36,881 nt of DNA, from assembly GCA_012800515.1 (NCBI GenBank), contig JAAZJE010000012.1:1-36881 (forward strand), written 5' to 3'. The stretch is from Clostridiaceae bacterium (GTDB taxonomy: Bacteria; Bacillota; Clostridia; Saccharofermentanales; Fastidiosipilaceae). This document shows positions 26,819 through 36,881 of the stretch, piece after piece (position 1 is the stretch's first letter; each line of letters opens with the position of its first letter). The notes under the pieces were generated by a model, which saw only the letters and a program-made list of their open reading frames with translations, was not told the origin of the DNA and did not search any database. The translations under genes and the position numbers were made by a program.

Positions 26819-27859
26819 TTATCTGTTCCGCAGGCGCGCCGCAATCACCCGCGGATTTCCCGCGTAGTCGACATACTGCTTAACATCGCCGAGGCGGAAC
26901 CTTCCGTCCGGATCGGCCCACTCCTCAAACAGAGCCCGAATCGCCTCGCGCTGGTCATAGCCGTGCTCCAGGAGAATATAACCGCCGGGACGCAGATAGC
27001 GCGGCAAACCGGCCAAAATCCGGCGAATTATCGCCAAGCCGTCCGTACCTCCGTCGAGCGCCGCCAAAGGTTCGTGCTCCCTGACCTCGGCGTCGAGCCC
27101 GGCCAGATCCGCCGTCGGTATATATGGTGGATTGCCGAAGATCAGGTCAAAAGTTCCGTACACATCCGTGGGCGGATAGATATCCGTCTCGACCAAATTC
27201 ACCAGATGTTCGGCATAATGAGCCTCGACATTGCGCGCCGCCACACTCAGAGCGCGGGAGGAATTGTCCGTCGCCACAAGAGACTCAACGCGCGCTCCGG
27301 CCGTCCTGACCCGCTCCATCTGCAGAGCCAAAGCGAGACAGCCGCTACCGGTGCCGATCTCCAAAATGCGGGCGCCGTGATAAAACTCCGAACTCAATCC
27401 TTCCGTTAGCAACACATCCAAAATCCGTTCCAGTAGCACCTCGCTGTCGGAACGCGGAATCAGCACATCATCCGTACAGATAATCTCCAGACCCATGAAG
27501 GTGGTATAGCCGACAACGTAGGCCAAAGGACGTCCGTTAAGATAGGTCAGCGCCATTCTGCGAAAGAGATCCCGCGCGTGACGTAATTGAGCCGTATCGA
27601 TCTTGGCCTCGGAAGCGGCAAACATCAGCAGATTATCCTTTGCCTCGCGCAACAAGTCCGCGAATTTCTCCCGGCGTCTGACCGATAATTCCAGCGGCGT
27701 CGTTTTCAGCGCGGCCGCCAATAATTCGCATAATTTATCCCGCACCTCGTCATCGGATAGATTTCCGTCTCTCCAAGCGGAACGGCGCTTCTTCAGCCAG
27801 ATTAGACTGCCATTCAAAAGATCAGCTAAGCTCCGGTCAAACAGCCCGCTCATCGCCAC
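26819..27859 (-). CDS. prmC: Release factor glutamine methyltransferase
   Basis: ILEIGTGSGCLALAL, LIFGNPPYIP catalytic NPPY, placed directly downstream of the DUF1385 gene and upstream of prfA. Confidence 0.94.
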   Translation of the reverse strand: MAMSGLFDRSLADLLNGSLIWLKKRRSAWRDGNLSDDEVRDKLCELLAAALKTTPLELSVRRREKFADLLREAKDNLLMFAASEAKIDTAQLRHARDLFRRMALTYLNGRPLAYVVGYTTFMGLEIICTDDVLIPRSDSEVLLERILDVLLTEGLSSEFYHGARILEIGTGSGCLALALQMERVRTAGARVESLVATDNSSRALSVAARNVEAHYAEHLVNLVETDIYPPTDVYGTFDLIFGNPPYIPTADLAGLDAEVREHEPLAALDGGTDGLAIIRRILAGLPRYLRPGGYILLEHGYDQREAIRALFEEWADPDGRFRLGDVKQYVDYAGNPRVIAARLRNR

Positions 27860-28992
27860 AAGTCCGCATCAGGATCATCCGGCAGAACCGCCTGTAAAGC
27901 CGTAACCGCCACCTCTAACATCTCCCGATCCGGTTCGCGCGTCGTCAGTCGCTGCGTCAACAGACCGGGGGCGGCAAAAATTCGGGCCGGCAATGTCGTA
28001 CTGTGCTTACCCACCCACAACAACAGCTCATAAGAAAGACCGGCTATCAGCGGCAGAAGCAAGAGGCGTATCAACAGGTTCAGCCAGATACCGTACCAGC
28101 CAACCACGGCAAAAACCAATACGCTGATTATAATCAACTGAATCAGGAACGAGGTTCCGCAACGCGGGTGGAAGCGGCTGTAAGTAGCAGCGGCCTCTGC
28201 GGTCATTTCATCGCCGTGTTCGTAACAGGCGATCGCTTTATGCTCTGCGCCGTGATACATCCAGATCCGCCGCAGATCCGGCAGGAGCGAGGTCAGACCC
28301 AGATAACTCAGTAATATGACGATCCTAATCAGGCCTTCGAATAAATTATAAAAAAAACTCATTCCCCAGGCCTGCTGAGCGGAACGCGGACCCAAAATCA
28401 GTCCCGCGACTAAATTCGGCAATAAGATGAACAGCCCGACCGCGATCGTCATACTCAGCGCCACGGTCAGACCAAGTTGCAACGAACTCATCGTCGAGGA
28501 CTTGGCCGACTTTTCCGTTGATTCTTTTACCAAGCCGGCGGTTTCAATCTCCGCCGCTTCGACCTCGTTAGTCTCGACATCCGCAGGCTCAACCTCAGTC
28601 TCGGGGGTTTTGACCTCCACAGCTTCGGAAACAGCACTGTCGACGTCCTCGGTATTTTTCTCGGCTTCCTTCACCTGATCCGTCTGATCCGCCTCGAAAT
28701 ACTCGGCCGACTTGAAAATTGCCTTCATACCCATTTTCAGCTGACGGAACAGACGCACACTGCCGCGCACAACCGGCAATCTCGCCCAGATATCGTCGGT
28801 TTTCGGCAGGGGCAGTGCTTCCGTTTCGATGCGGCCGTCGGCCCGTCGACAGCACATCGCAACCCGTTCCGGCCCCATCATCAGGAGACCCTCGATCAGA
28901 GCCTGGCCGCCTATTTTGGTGCGCCGCACCGGACGCCCCGAATTCAGTTCCGATGTATATGTCTTCGCTTTTTTCGTCTTATCGCCGTTCAT
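27850..28992 (-). CDS. DUF1385 family membrane protein (YqhQ-like)
   Basis: KIGGQALIEGLLMMGPERVAMCCRR; MYHGAEHKAIACYEHGDEMT; SRFHPRCGTSFLI. Carries an acidic Val/Glu/Thr-rich insertion. Confidence 0.93.
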   Translation of the reverse strand: MNGDKTKKAKTYTSELNSGRPVRRTKIGGQALIEGLLMMGPERVAMCCRRADGRIETEALPLPKTDDIWARLPVVRGSVRLFRQLKMGMKAIFKSAEYFEADQTDQVKEAEKNTEDVDSAVSEAVEVKTPETEVEPADVETNEVEAAEIETAGLVKESTEKSAKSSTMSSLQLGLTVALSMTIAVGLFILLPNLVAGLILGPRSAQQAWGMSFFYNLFEGLIRIVILLSYLGLTSLLPDLRRIWMYHGAEHKAIACYEHGDEMTAEAAATYSRFHPRCGTSFLIQLIIISVLVFAVVGWYGIWLNLLIRLLLLPLIAGLSYELLLWVGKHSTTLPARIFAAPGLLTQRLTTREPDREMLEVAVTALQAVLPDDPDADLWR

Positions 28993-29015
28993 TTCGGTTC
29001 ACCATAGACATAAAA

Positions 29016-29058
29016 TTACCGTGAATTACCGCCAGTCCAAGCGGTAGCTTCACGGTAA
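29016..29058 (-). terminator. Intrinsic terminator downstream of rpmE
   Basis: TTACCGTGAATTACCGC...GCGGTAGCTTCACGGTAA, followed by TTTTATG on the minus strand. Confidence 0.75.
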
Positions 29059-29075
29059 AGCTCGCCGTTATGCGG

Positions 29076-29276
29076 CTACCTGTTTTGCATCCGCCTCTGG
29101 AAACGCTCCACGCGTCCGCCGGTATCGACCAACTTCTGCTTACCGGTAAAATACGGATGGCATTTGGAACACAGGTCTACCCTGATGTTCTCCACCGTGG
29201 ATCGCGTCTCGAAGCTCTCACCGCAGGCGCACTGCACCGTGCACTTTGAATATTTCGGATGTATATCTTTACGCAT
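29076..29276 (-). CDS. rpmE: 50S ribosomal protein L31 (zinc-binding form)
   Basis: [59 protein letters not shown]. Confidence 0.97.
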   Translation of the reverse strand: MRKDIHPKYSKCTVQCACGESFETRSTVENIRVDLCSKCHPYFTGKQKLVDTGGRVERFQRRMQNR

Positions 29277-29349
29277 TTTTATTCTCCTCCCATAGACAGG
29301 GACGGCGCAACTCTGTACGACGTATCCCAGCCACAGTCAACTTATTATT

Positions 29350-32058
29350 TTACTCCTCCCGAGGGGTAGCGTCAAGAGCGATACTCAGAACCTCATCTAT
29401 CGTCCGCACCGGCATGATCTCCAGGCGTTTGAGCACCGAATCGGGCATCTCACTCAATTCGCGCTTATTCGTTTGCGGAATCAGCACTCTTGTTATTCCG
29501 GCGCGGTCAGCCGCGATCAGCTTCTCTTTGAGTCCGCCGATCGGCAGCACCCGCCCGTGCGTGGTCAGCTCGCCGGTCATGGCGATATCGCTACGTACGG
29601 GACGCCCGGTAAATACTGAAACCAGTCCGGTCGCCAAAGTAACTCCGGCTGAAGGACCGTCCTTGGGCACGGCTCCTTCCGGAATATGAATATGGATATC
29701 GTTATCCTTGTAGAAGTTGTCCTCAATGCCGAAATCGCGCGAATGAGCACGCAGATAGGCCAGTGCCACCTTCGCCGACTCCTGCATCACCTCGCCCAGC
29801 TGACCGGTCATTTCGAGCTTACCCGTGCCCGGCATGCGATTGACCTCGATGCTCATCGTCTCTCCGCCGACCGCCGTCCAGGCCAAACCGGTGACCACAC
29901 CAATCTGATTAATCTTCTGCAGCTCGTCCTCGTAATACTTGGGCAGACCTAAATAGTCCCCGATATTCTGGGCGGTGATCCGAATCCCGGCTCCCTGCTT
30001 CTCGCCTATTTCCAAAGCGGCCTTGCGGCAGAGGCGCGCTAATTCGCGCTCCAACTGACGCACGCCCGCCTCGCGAGTATAGCCTCGAATCAGGGCATTA
30101 AGGCCGGAATCGGTTATGTGCATCTCTTTCCTGGTCAGCGAATGCTTTTTAAGCTGACGCGGCAACAGATGGCGACGGGCGATGCGCTCTTTCTCATACT
30201 GGGTATAGCCGTTCAGGCGGATCATTTCCATGCGATCCAGCAATGCCGGCGGTATGGCCTCCGCATCATTGGCCGTCGTAATAAATAGCACCTTGGAAAG
30301 ATCAAAAGGAATATCTAAGTAATGATCCATAAAGTGATCATTCTGCGCCGGATCCAAAGCTTCCAAAAGCGCAGAAGAAGGATCACCGCGGAAGTCAGAA
30401 CCGAGCTTGTCTATTTCATCCAGCAAGATCAGGGGGTTGGAAACCTTCGCCTGACGCATCGATTGAATTATGCGTCCCGGCATGGCTCCGATATAGGTGC
30501 GGCGATGTCCGCGGATTTCCGCCTCGTCCCGCACTCCACCCAGAGAAAACTGCACATAGCGGCGGCGCAGAGCGGTCGCTATCGAGCGCGCCACCGAGGT
30601 CTTACCGACGCCGGGTGGACCGACCAGACAGAGAATCGGCGCAACTTCACCGTCATTCTCACGCTCGGCCTGTAATTTGCGCACGGCGAGATACTCGAGA
30701 ATGCGCTCCTTAACATACTCCAGCCCATAATGGTCGCGATCCAATTGTCGCCGTGCCTTGGCGATATCGTGATTCTCATGCGCCTCTTTGCCCCAAGGTA
30801 ACTCAAAGACCAAGTCCAAATAGTTGCGTTGCACCGACGCCTCAGGGAAAGCCGGCGGGTATTTATTGAGCTTATTGATTTCTTTCTCCAGGCGTTCCCG
30901 CCAAGCGTCGGGAATCGGTGTCTTGGCCAAGAGCTTAAGATAAGCGGCAACCTCATCCTCCGTCGTTTCTCCCTCGCCCAGCTCGTCACGAATTACCCGC
31001 ATCTCCTCACGCAAAAAATACTCGCGCTGATCCTGCGAAATAGAGGAATGAACCTTATTCATGAGATCGGCGCGATATTCGGCCATCTTAATCTCACGCT
31101 CCAGGATTTCGGAAATATTTGTATAGCGTTCCACAAGATCCAGCGTGCCGAGAATATCGATCACCTGTTCCAGTTCCAGTTCCAGCGTCGCGGCGACAAA
31201 ATTCGTTATGAGGTCGAAATCGTCCTGCAGAGCCAAATGTGCAACCAAGTCGCGCGGAACTTTACGGGTCAATTGAATATACTCAAAAAAGCGATCCAGC
31301 AGGTCACGCTTATATACTTCCAGACGTAGCTTGTCATCTTCATTCAAAGGTGCGGCTCGTCCGAGACGCACCTTTGCCAGGGCAAAATCGCTCTTATTGT
31401 AAAAGCTGACCAATTCGGCACGGTCCACTCCGCCAACCAGAACTCGCAACGCACCTTCCCTTTGGCCGTCGTCAATATCCAGAATACGCGCCACACAGCC
31501 CCAAGTGTAGAGATCGGATTCCTTCGGCCAACTCTTATTTAAGTCGCGCTGGGCTATCAGGAAAATCGGCAGATTGTCGTCCATCGCCTTCATCACAGCG
31601 GCCTTGGAACGGCGCCTGGCGATATCCAGGCTGATGGTAATATGAGGTAGCGGCGACATCCCTCTCAGAGGCACACAGGGCAGGATCAATTCGTCCGTGA
31701 ATATCGCCCCGATTTCCTCATCACTCATCGGGTCATCACCGTCCTCGGAATTATCGTCACCGCTGTCGAAGATACGATGGCGATACCGCTTATAGCGATC
31801 AACGAGAACCGAATTTTCATCCTGCTCCGCGTCACCGTCATCTATAGTATCCGGATAGAAATCTTCCTCCGGGAAGTCCCCCTCCGGCAGATCGTTCTCT
31901 AACAGATCGTCCTCCGACAAACCATCCTCCGACAAACCATCCTTCTGCAGCCCATCCTCCGGCAAATAATCGGCAAGCCGGTACGGCGAACTCTCCACAT
32001 CACCGAAAGTGAAAATATAATCATAGCGGAGGCGTCCGTTCGGCTGAATCCCACTCAT
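29350..32058 (-). CDS. lon: ATP-dependent protease Lon with acidic N-terminal extension
   Basis: ILCLVGPPGVGKTSVARSIA, RRTYIGAMPGRIIQ, catalytic PKDGPSAGVTLATGLVS. ORF open to 32115; start uncertain (32115, 32082 or 32058). Confidence 0.95.
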   Translation of the reverse strand: MSGIQPNGRLRYDYIFTFGDVESSPYRLADYLPEDGLQKDGLSEDGLSEDDLLENDLPEGDFPEEDFYPDTIDDGDAEQDENSVLVDRYKRYRHRIFDSGDDNSEDGDDPMSDEEIGAIFTDELILPCVPLRGMSPLPHITISLDIARRRSKAAVMKAMDDNLPIFLIAQRDLNKSWPKESDLYTWGCVARILDIDDGQREGALRVLVGGVDRAELVSFYNKSDFALAKVRLGRAAPLNEDDKLRLEVYKRDLLDRFFEYIQLTRKVPRDLVAHLALQDDFDLITNFVAATLELELEQVIDILGTLDLVERYTNISEILEREIKMAEYRADLMNKVHSSISQDQREYFLREEMRVIRDELGEGETTEDEVAAYLKLLAKTPIPDAWRERLEKEINKLNKYPPAFPEASVQRNYLDLVFELPWGKEAHENHDIAKARRQLDRDHYGLEYVKERILEYLAVRKLQAERENDGEVAPILCLVGPPGVGKTSVARSIATALRRRYVQFSLGGVRDEAEIRGHRRTYIGAMPGRIIQSMRQAKVSNPLILLDEIDKLGSDFRGDPSSALLEALDPAQNDHFMDHYLDIPFDLSKVLFITTANDAEAIPPALLDRMEMIRLNGYTQYEKERIARRHLLPRQLKKHSLTRKEMHITDSGLNALIRGYTREAGVRQLERELARLCRKAALEIGEKQGAGIRITAQNIGDYLGLPKYYEDELQKINQIGVVTGLAWTAVGGETMSIEVNRMPGTGKLEMTGQLGEVMQESAKVALAYLRAHSRDFGIEDNFYKDNDIHIHIPEGAVPKDGPSAGVTLATGLVSVFTGRPVRSDIAMTGELTTHGRVLPIGGLKEKLIAADRAGITRVLIPQTNKRELSEMPDSVLKRLEIMPVRTIDEVLSIALDATPREE
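31860..31965 (-). repeat. 15-bp tandem repeats encoding pentapeptides [ED]DGLS-like in Lon N-terminus
   Basis: Protein EDGLQ-KDGLS-EDGLS-EDDLL-ENDLP-EGDFP-EEDFY; DNA CAAACCATCCTCCGA-type units. Confidence 0.75.
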
Positions 32059-32370
32059 AACTCTCTTCTCAAGCTTTAGTCTCATATTTACGTTTATAAT
32101 CTGCAACGAACGCATCCGACGTTCGGTTTATCCTCTCTGCAAATTTGCCGAACGATCACAACCCGTCCTGCAACTGGCTAATCTTAACATATCCGACGCT
32201 CTCCTGTCGGGCCCGCTGTCCCGTTTTGTCGCTATTTCCCGTCTTTTTCTTTTGGCGTCACTGTGTCGTATATAGACAAACAGGAAGCCTCCGGACGGAG
32301 ACTCCCCGTTTTACATTGTTAGCTTTAGCTTACAGTACAGTTTTCGCTACAAGTGCGGAGTGCCGCGTTT

Positions 32371-33570
32371 TTATCCGGCGATATCCGTAACGCTACCGGC
32401 ACCGACCGTATGTCCGCCCTCACGAATGGCAAAGCTGGTTCCCTTCTCAATGGCGATTGGGGTGATCAGCTCGATATTCATATTAACGTGGTCACCGGGC
32501 AGGACCATCTCAACGCCCTCGGGCAGATTGATGACGCCGGTAACGTCGGTCGTGCGGAAGAAGAACTGCGGACGATAACCGCTGAAGAAAGGCTTGTGGC
32601 GGCCGCCCTCGTCCTTAGTCAGTACGTAAACCTGACCGGCGAACTTCGTGTAAGGATTGATCGAACCGGGCTTGCATATAACCTGGCCGCGCTCGATCTC
32701 CGTCCGGGCAATACCGCGTAGCAACAGTCCAACATTGTCGCCGGGCTCGGCACGATCAAGCAGCTTGTGGAACATTTCCACACCGGTAACAACCGAGGCC
32801 AGAGGCTTATCGCGCAGACCGACGATCTGAACCGGGTCTCCGACCTTGATAACACCGCGCTCGACACGACCCGTGGCAACCGTTCCACGACCGGTAATCG
32901 TAAACACGTCCTCAACCGGCATGGCAAAGGGCTTGTCCGTATCACGCTCGGGCGTCGGGATGAACTCGTCGACGGCAGCCATCAGATCGAGAATCGGCTT
33001 GTAAACCGGATCGTTGATGTCGGTGCTTTCGGAGTCGAGCGCCTGTTGGGCCGAACCCTGAATCAGCGGCGTGTCGTCGCCCGGGAACTCATACATATCG
33101 AGCAGTTCGCGAACTTCCATGTCGGAGAGTTCAATCATGTCCTCGTCGGCGATATCGCACTTATTCAGGAACACGACGATAGCCGGAACACCGACCTGGC
33201 GCGCCAGCAGGATGTGCTCACGTGTCTGGGGCATCGGGCCGTCAGCGGCGGAAACAACGAGAATCGCGCCGTCCATCTGCGCTGCGCCTGTAATCATATT
33301 TTTGATATAGTCAGCGTGACCGGGGCAGTCAACATGGGCATAGTGGCGGTTCTCGGTTTCGTACTCGACGTGAGACGTATTGATAGTAATACCGCGCTCT
33401 TTTTCCTCCGGAGCCTTGTCGATCTGATCATAGGCTTCGAACTTGGCGTGACCCTGCATTGCCAAAACTTTCGTTATGGCAGCAGTCAAGGTAGTCTTGC
33501 CATGGTCGACATGTCCGATTGTTCCAATGTTGACATGTGGCTTAGTTCTGACAAATTTTTCTTTAGCCAT
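32371..33570 (-). CDS. tuf: Elongation factor Tu
   Basis: [59 protein letters not shown]; full-length 399 aa. Confidence 0.98.
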   Translation of the reverse strand: MAKEKFVRTKPHVNIGTIGHVDHGKTTLTAAITKVLAMQGHAKFEAYDQIDKAPEEKERGITINTSHVEYETENRHYAHVDCPGHADYIKNMITGAAQMDGAILVVSAADGPMPQTREHILLARQVGVPAIVVFLNKCDIADEDMIELSDMEVRELLDMYEFPGDDTPLIQGSAQQALDSESTDINDPVYKPILDLMAAVDEFIPTPERDTDKPFAMPVEDVFTITGRGTVATGRVERGVIKVGDPVQIVGLRDKPLASVVTGVEMFHKLLDRAEPGDNVGLLLRGIARTEIERGQVICKPGSINPYTKFAGQVYVLTKDEGGRHKPFFSGYRPQFFFRTTDVTGVINLPEGVEMVLPGDHVNMNIELITPIAIEKGTSFAIREGGHTVGAGSVTDIAG

Positions 33571-33648
33571 TATTAATATTTCCTCCTTATTTGTGCGGTT
33601 CCTTTTTGCCGCACTCCTTCCTTTTGTTTGCGTATGCCCGCAGAATGT

Positions 33649-33676
33649 ATTTTACACGAAGATTTAAATTCTGCAA
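33649..33676 (-). promoter_or_regulatory. Candidate promoter between fusA and tuf
   Basis: Minus strand TTGCAG (33676-33671), 16 nt, TAAAAT (33654-33649). Confidence 0.45.
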
Positions 33677-33755
33677 GCACCATCCGTATAAATTCATCTT
33701 TTGTTCATCTTTCGGCGCCGAAACCCGCCGAAACGGCCTACGAAAAGGCTGTTTT

Positions 33756-35822
33756 TTACATTCCGGTGATCTTTTCCGTCACTGCTTTCGGAACCGCCTC
33801 AAAGTGGTCAATCTGCATGACGAAGGTTCCCCTGCCCTGCGTGCGGGAACGCAGGGAGGTCGCATAGCCGAAAAGCTCCGCCAAAGGCACGGAGGCGGTA
33901 ATCATTTGCGCTCCTTCAATTGACTCGGTTCCTTCGATCCGACCGCGACGCGCGCTGATATCGCCCATAACGTCACCGATATAGTCGTCGGGCACCGTAA
34001 TATCTACCTTCATGATCGGCTCGAGAATAACCGGCGAGGCCTTCTCGCAGCCCTCGCGGAAACCAATGGAGCCGGCTATCTTGAAAGCCATCTCCGACGA
34101 ATCAACCTCATGCCAGTCACCGTCTAAAACAGTAACCTTGACATCGACAACCGGATAACCGGAAATTACGCCACTCTTCATCGCATCCTGAATTCCGGTA
34201 TCAATTGCGGGGATGTATTCCTTGGGAATTGCCCCGCCGACTACCGCGTTAACGAACTCGTAGCCGGAACCCCGCTCACAGGGCTCCAGACGCAGCTTAC
34301 ATACCGCATATTGTCCCCTGCCGCCGGTCTGACGCACGAAACGTCCCTCGACCTCAACAGTCTCGGTAATTGTCTCGCGATAAGCGACCTGCGGCGTACC
34401 GACATTGGCTTCAACCCGGAACTCTCGGAACAGGCGATCGACGATAATCTCCAGATGTAACTCGCCCATGCCGGAAATCAGTGTCTGTCCGGTCTCCTCA
34501 TTTGTGCTGGTGCGGAAGGTCGGATCTTCCTCCGACAGCTTCTGCAGAGCGATCATCATCTTGTCCTGACTCGCGCGGCTGCGCGGCTCAATAGCAACGG
34601 AGATTACCGGCTCCGGAAATTCCATGGATTCCAGGAGAATCGGATGATTGGGGTCACTCAGCGTATCTCCGGTCGTGGTTACCCGCAGACCGGCCGCGGC
34701 GGCTATCGCCCCGGCACTGACTTCATCCACATCCTCGCGATGGTTGGAGTGCATCAGCATGATGCGGCTGATCCGCTCGTTCTGTTGCTTGTCGGCATTA
34801 TAGACATACGAACCCGCCTTGAGCGTGCCGGAATATACTCTGAAAAACGAGAGTTTGCCGATGAACGGATCGGTTTCGATCTTGAAAGCCAGAGCAGCAA
34901 AGGGTTCATCAACAGAACTCGACCGCGGCTCCTCCTTATGCGTATCGGGATTGATTCCGGTCACGGGAGGTATATCCAGCGGTGACGGCATGTAATAAAC
35001 AATTGCGTCCAAAAGCAGCTGAACGCCCTTGTTTTTGTACGCCGATCCGCAGAATACCGGGGTTAGATTACAGGCACAGGTTGCCCGTCTGACCGCCGCC
35101 CGTAGCAGTTCTTCACTGATCTCGGAGCCTTCCAGATAGGCTTCCATCAGCTCCATGTCGAGGTCGGCAACCGTCTCTATAAGGCGATCACGCCACTCGA
35201 CAGCCGAATCCAACTGGTCGGCCGGGATCTCGTCCTCGGTCATGATCAGTCCCAACTCATCTTCGTAAAGCTCGGCTCGCATCGAAACCAGATCGATAAT
35301 ACCCCGGAAATTCTCCTCGGAGCCGATCGGCAACTGCATCGGTACCGCATTGGCACGCAGGCGATCCTTAAGAGACTGCACCGAACGGAAAAAGTCCGCA
35401 CCGACCAGATCCATCTTATTGATAAAGACGATCCGCGGCACATGATAACGATCGGCCTGTCGCCATACGGTCTCGGTCTGCGGCTCCACTCCGCCCTTGG
35501 CGTCGAGCAGGGTCACGGCACCGTCCAGAACGCGCAGGGAGCGCTCCACTTCGACGGTAAAGTCGACGTGACCCGGAGTGTCGATAATATTGATTCGACA
35601 ATCTTTCCAGATCGCTGTCGTCGCCGCCGAAGTAATGGTGATGCCTCTATCCTGTTCCTGCTCGCGCCAGTCCATGACGGCCTGACCCATATGAGTCTCG
35701 CCCATCTTATGTATCCGGCCGGTATAGAACAGAATCCGCTCGGTCGTCGTGGTTTTACCCGCGTCGATATGCGCCATTATGCCGATATTACGAATTTTGT
35801 CCAGACTGTATGTCCCCGACAT
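33756..35822 (-). CDS. fusA: Elongation factor G
   Basis: [58 protein letters not shown]; 688 aa. Confidence 0.98.
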   Translation of the reverse strand: MSGTYSLDKIRNIGIMAHIDAGKTTTTERILFYTGRIHKMGETHMGQAVMDWREQEQDRGITITSAATTAIWKDCRINIIDTPGHVDFTVEVERSLRVLDGAVTLLDAKGGVEPQTETVWRQADRYHVPRIVFINKMDLVGADFFRSVQSLKDRLRANAVPMQLPIGSEENFRGIIDLVSMRAELYEDELGLIMTEDEIPADQLDSAVEWRDRLIETVADLDMELMEAYLEGSEISEELLRAAVRRATCACNLTPVFCGSAYKNKGVQLLLDAIVYYMPSPLDIPPVTGINPDTHKEEPRSSSVDEPFAALAFKIETDPFIGKLSFFRVYSGTLKAGSYVYNADKQQNERISRIMLMHSNHREDVDEVSAGAIAAAAGLRVTTTGDTLSDPNHPILLESMEFPEPVISVAIEPRSRASQDKMMIALQKLSEEDPTFRTSTNEETGQTLISGMGELHLEIIVDRLFREFRVEANVGTPQVAYRETITETVEVEGRFVRQTGGRGQYAVCKLRLEPCERGSGYEFVNAVVGGAIPKEYIPAIDTGIQDAMKSGVISGYPVVDVKVTVLDGDWHEVDSSEMAFKIAGSIGFREGCEKASPVILEPIMKVDITVPDDYIGDVMGDISARRGRIEGTESIEGAQMITASVPLAELFGYATSLRSRTQGRGTFVMQIDHFEAVPKAVTEKITGM

Positions 35823-35846
35823 GTTACTAAGTATCCTTCCGGGAGC

Positions 35847-36317
35847 TTACCAACGGTAATGAGCGAAGGCACGGTTGGCCTCGGCCATCCTATGCATTTC
35901 CTCTTTACGACGGACCGCTCCGCCCTGATTGTTCGACGCGTCGAGGATCTCCCCCGCCAGCCGCTCAATCATGGTTCTTTCACTCCTGTTCCTGGCATAT
36001 TGTACGAGCCAGCGCAGAGCTAACGTCTGTTGTCTGGCCGGACGGACTTCAATCGGAACTTGGTAGTTCGATCCGCCGACCCGCCGCGCCTTAACCTCCA
36101 ACAACGGAGTAATATTCGTCAGAGCCAGCTCAAAAACCTCCAGGGGGTCCTTGCCGCTACGCTCACGGACGAGATCAAAGGCGCTATAACAAATTCTCTG
36201 TGCCAATCCCTTCTTACCGTTGAGCATGACGTTGTTAATCAACTTCGCCACCCTCTCACTATGATAAATGGGATCAGGAATCACTTCTCTTTTTGGGACA
36301 TGGCCTTTTCTTGGCAC
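35847..36317 (-). CDS. rpsG: 30S ribosomal protein S7 (GTG start)
   Basis: GTGCCAAGAAAAGGCCATGTCCCAAAA encodes [12 protein letters not shown], with GGAGGG RBS 6 nt upstream; 156 aa. The longer ORF to 36452 is not needed. Confidence 0.95.
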   Translation of the reverse strand: MPRKGHVPKREVIPDPIYHSERVAKLINNVMLNGKKGLAQRICYSAFDLVRERSGKDPLEVFELALTNITPLLEVKARRVGGSNYQVPIEVRPARQQTLALRWLVQYARNRSERTMIERLAGEILDASNNQGGAVRRKEEMHRMAEANRAFAHYRW

Positions 36318-36564
36318 TTGCTTCCCTCCTTTCATGATTATGCGAATTGTCACTCGCACGGAATTTTCCGGCCACGGTGAGCAATCTTCGCCGTTTGCTC
36401 CGCCGCTGAACACGATCCGTAAAGGATCGTTGCGAGCTTCCTCCGAAACCACAGGTACTCACATTTCTGCTACGAACTGCGTCAGTGTCCAAATATCGGG
36501 CTCATCCCGAATCGGAAATACTGTGCGCGTTGAGTCCAAACCTGAAGCTTCCTAATTCCTTTCC

Positions 36565-36881
36565 TTACCTGCCTCCGGGTCTCGGGCGCTTCGCACCGTA
36601 CTTGGAACGTCCCTGCATACGACCGGAAACCCCGGCTGTATCCAAGGTTCCGCGTATGATGTGGTAGCGCACGCCGGGCAAGTCTTTGACTTTACCGCCC
36701 CGAATCAAAACCACGGAGTGCTCCTGCAGATTGTGGCCGATACCGGGGATGTAGGCTGAAACTTCCATGCCCGAAGACAAACGTACTCTTGCGACTTTAC
36801 GCAGAGCCGAGTTCGGCTTTTTCGGGGTGGTTGTTCTCACCACCGTACAGACTCCGCGTTTCTGCGGCGAGTGCACGATAG
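36565..36881 (-). CDS. rpsL: 30S ribosomal protein S12 (5' end truncated by window edge)
   Basis: [74 protein letters not shown]. Confidence 0.97.
   Translation of the reverse strand, partial: IVHSPQKRGVCTVVRTTTPKKPNSALRKVARVRLSSGMEVSAYIPGIGHNLQEHSVVLIRGGKVKDLPGVRYHIIRGTLDTAGVSGRMQGRSKYGAKRPRPGGR

Noticed and set aside
32281-32308. Hairpin CTCCG-tc-CGGAG between tuf and lon as a terminator
   Set aside because: Stem is decent but the downstream T-tract (TGTTTGTC) is weak; not confident enough to list as a feature.
32767-33576. 269-aa plus-strand ORF antisense to tuf
   Set aside because: tuf is strongly conserved; this is the typical antisense open frame seen opposite EF-Tu genes.
33593-33614. 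GTGCGG...CCGCAC hairpin in the tuf 5' UTR
   Set aside because: Six-bp stem only; insufficient to claim a regulatory element.
33710-33723. 14-bp perfect palindrome TTTCGGCGCCGAAA after fusA
   Set aside because: Short GC-rich palindrome in an intergenic region with nearby GCCG hairpins; plausible weak terminator or chance, no further support.
36318-36452. N-terminal extension of rpsG ORF ([12 protein letters not shown]...)
   Set aside because: A GTG with a GGAGGG RBS at 36317 gives the exact canonical S7 N-terminus [11 protein letters not shown]; the extension is rpsL-rpsG intergenic sequence.

Overview
The window is a chromosomal segment of about 37 kb, probably from a Gram-positive Firmicutes/Clostridia-like bacterium with roughly 55-60% GC. 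Nearly all of it is explained by housekeeping genes. Reading the minus strand from the right edge, the main run is rpsL(partial)-rpsG-fusA-tuf-lon, rpmE, a DUF1385/YqhQ gene, prmC-prfA-sua5/tsaC-ywlE-type phosphatase, and then a membrane GT-C-like gene and rpsF-ssb-rpsR. To the left of these are an M3 peptidase, a 1055-aa fused protein and mgtE. Next come plus-strand genes (licD-family, prfC, a phosphoribosyltransferase, a PdaA-like protein), followed by minus-strand recD2, an ABC ATPase-permease fusion, tRNA-Leu(UAG), an AT-rich D-aminoacylase-like gene and a T-box leader whose target lies off the left edge. The most interesting items are: (1) the 14799-17966 ORF, which reads as a MurL-like (UDP-MurNAc-L-Ala-L-Glu epimerase) domain fused to a MurD ligase, implying an alternative D-glutamate route into peptidoglycan; (2) two CE4 polysaccharide-deacetylase homologues that both carry Asn in place of the catalytic-base Asp, one of which has also lost the metal-binding His residues; (3) a T-box with apparent Trp specifier; (4) an rpsF leader fold resembling the S6:S18 autoregulatory motif; (5) unusual low-complexity extensions on S18, Lon and YqhQ, and an atypical Ssb tail. 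No CRISPR array, transposase, rRNA or phage module was seen. No database searches were possible, so all product calls come from motif and sequence recognition.
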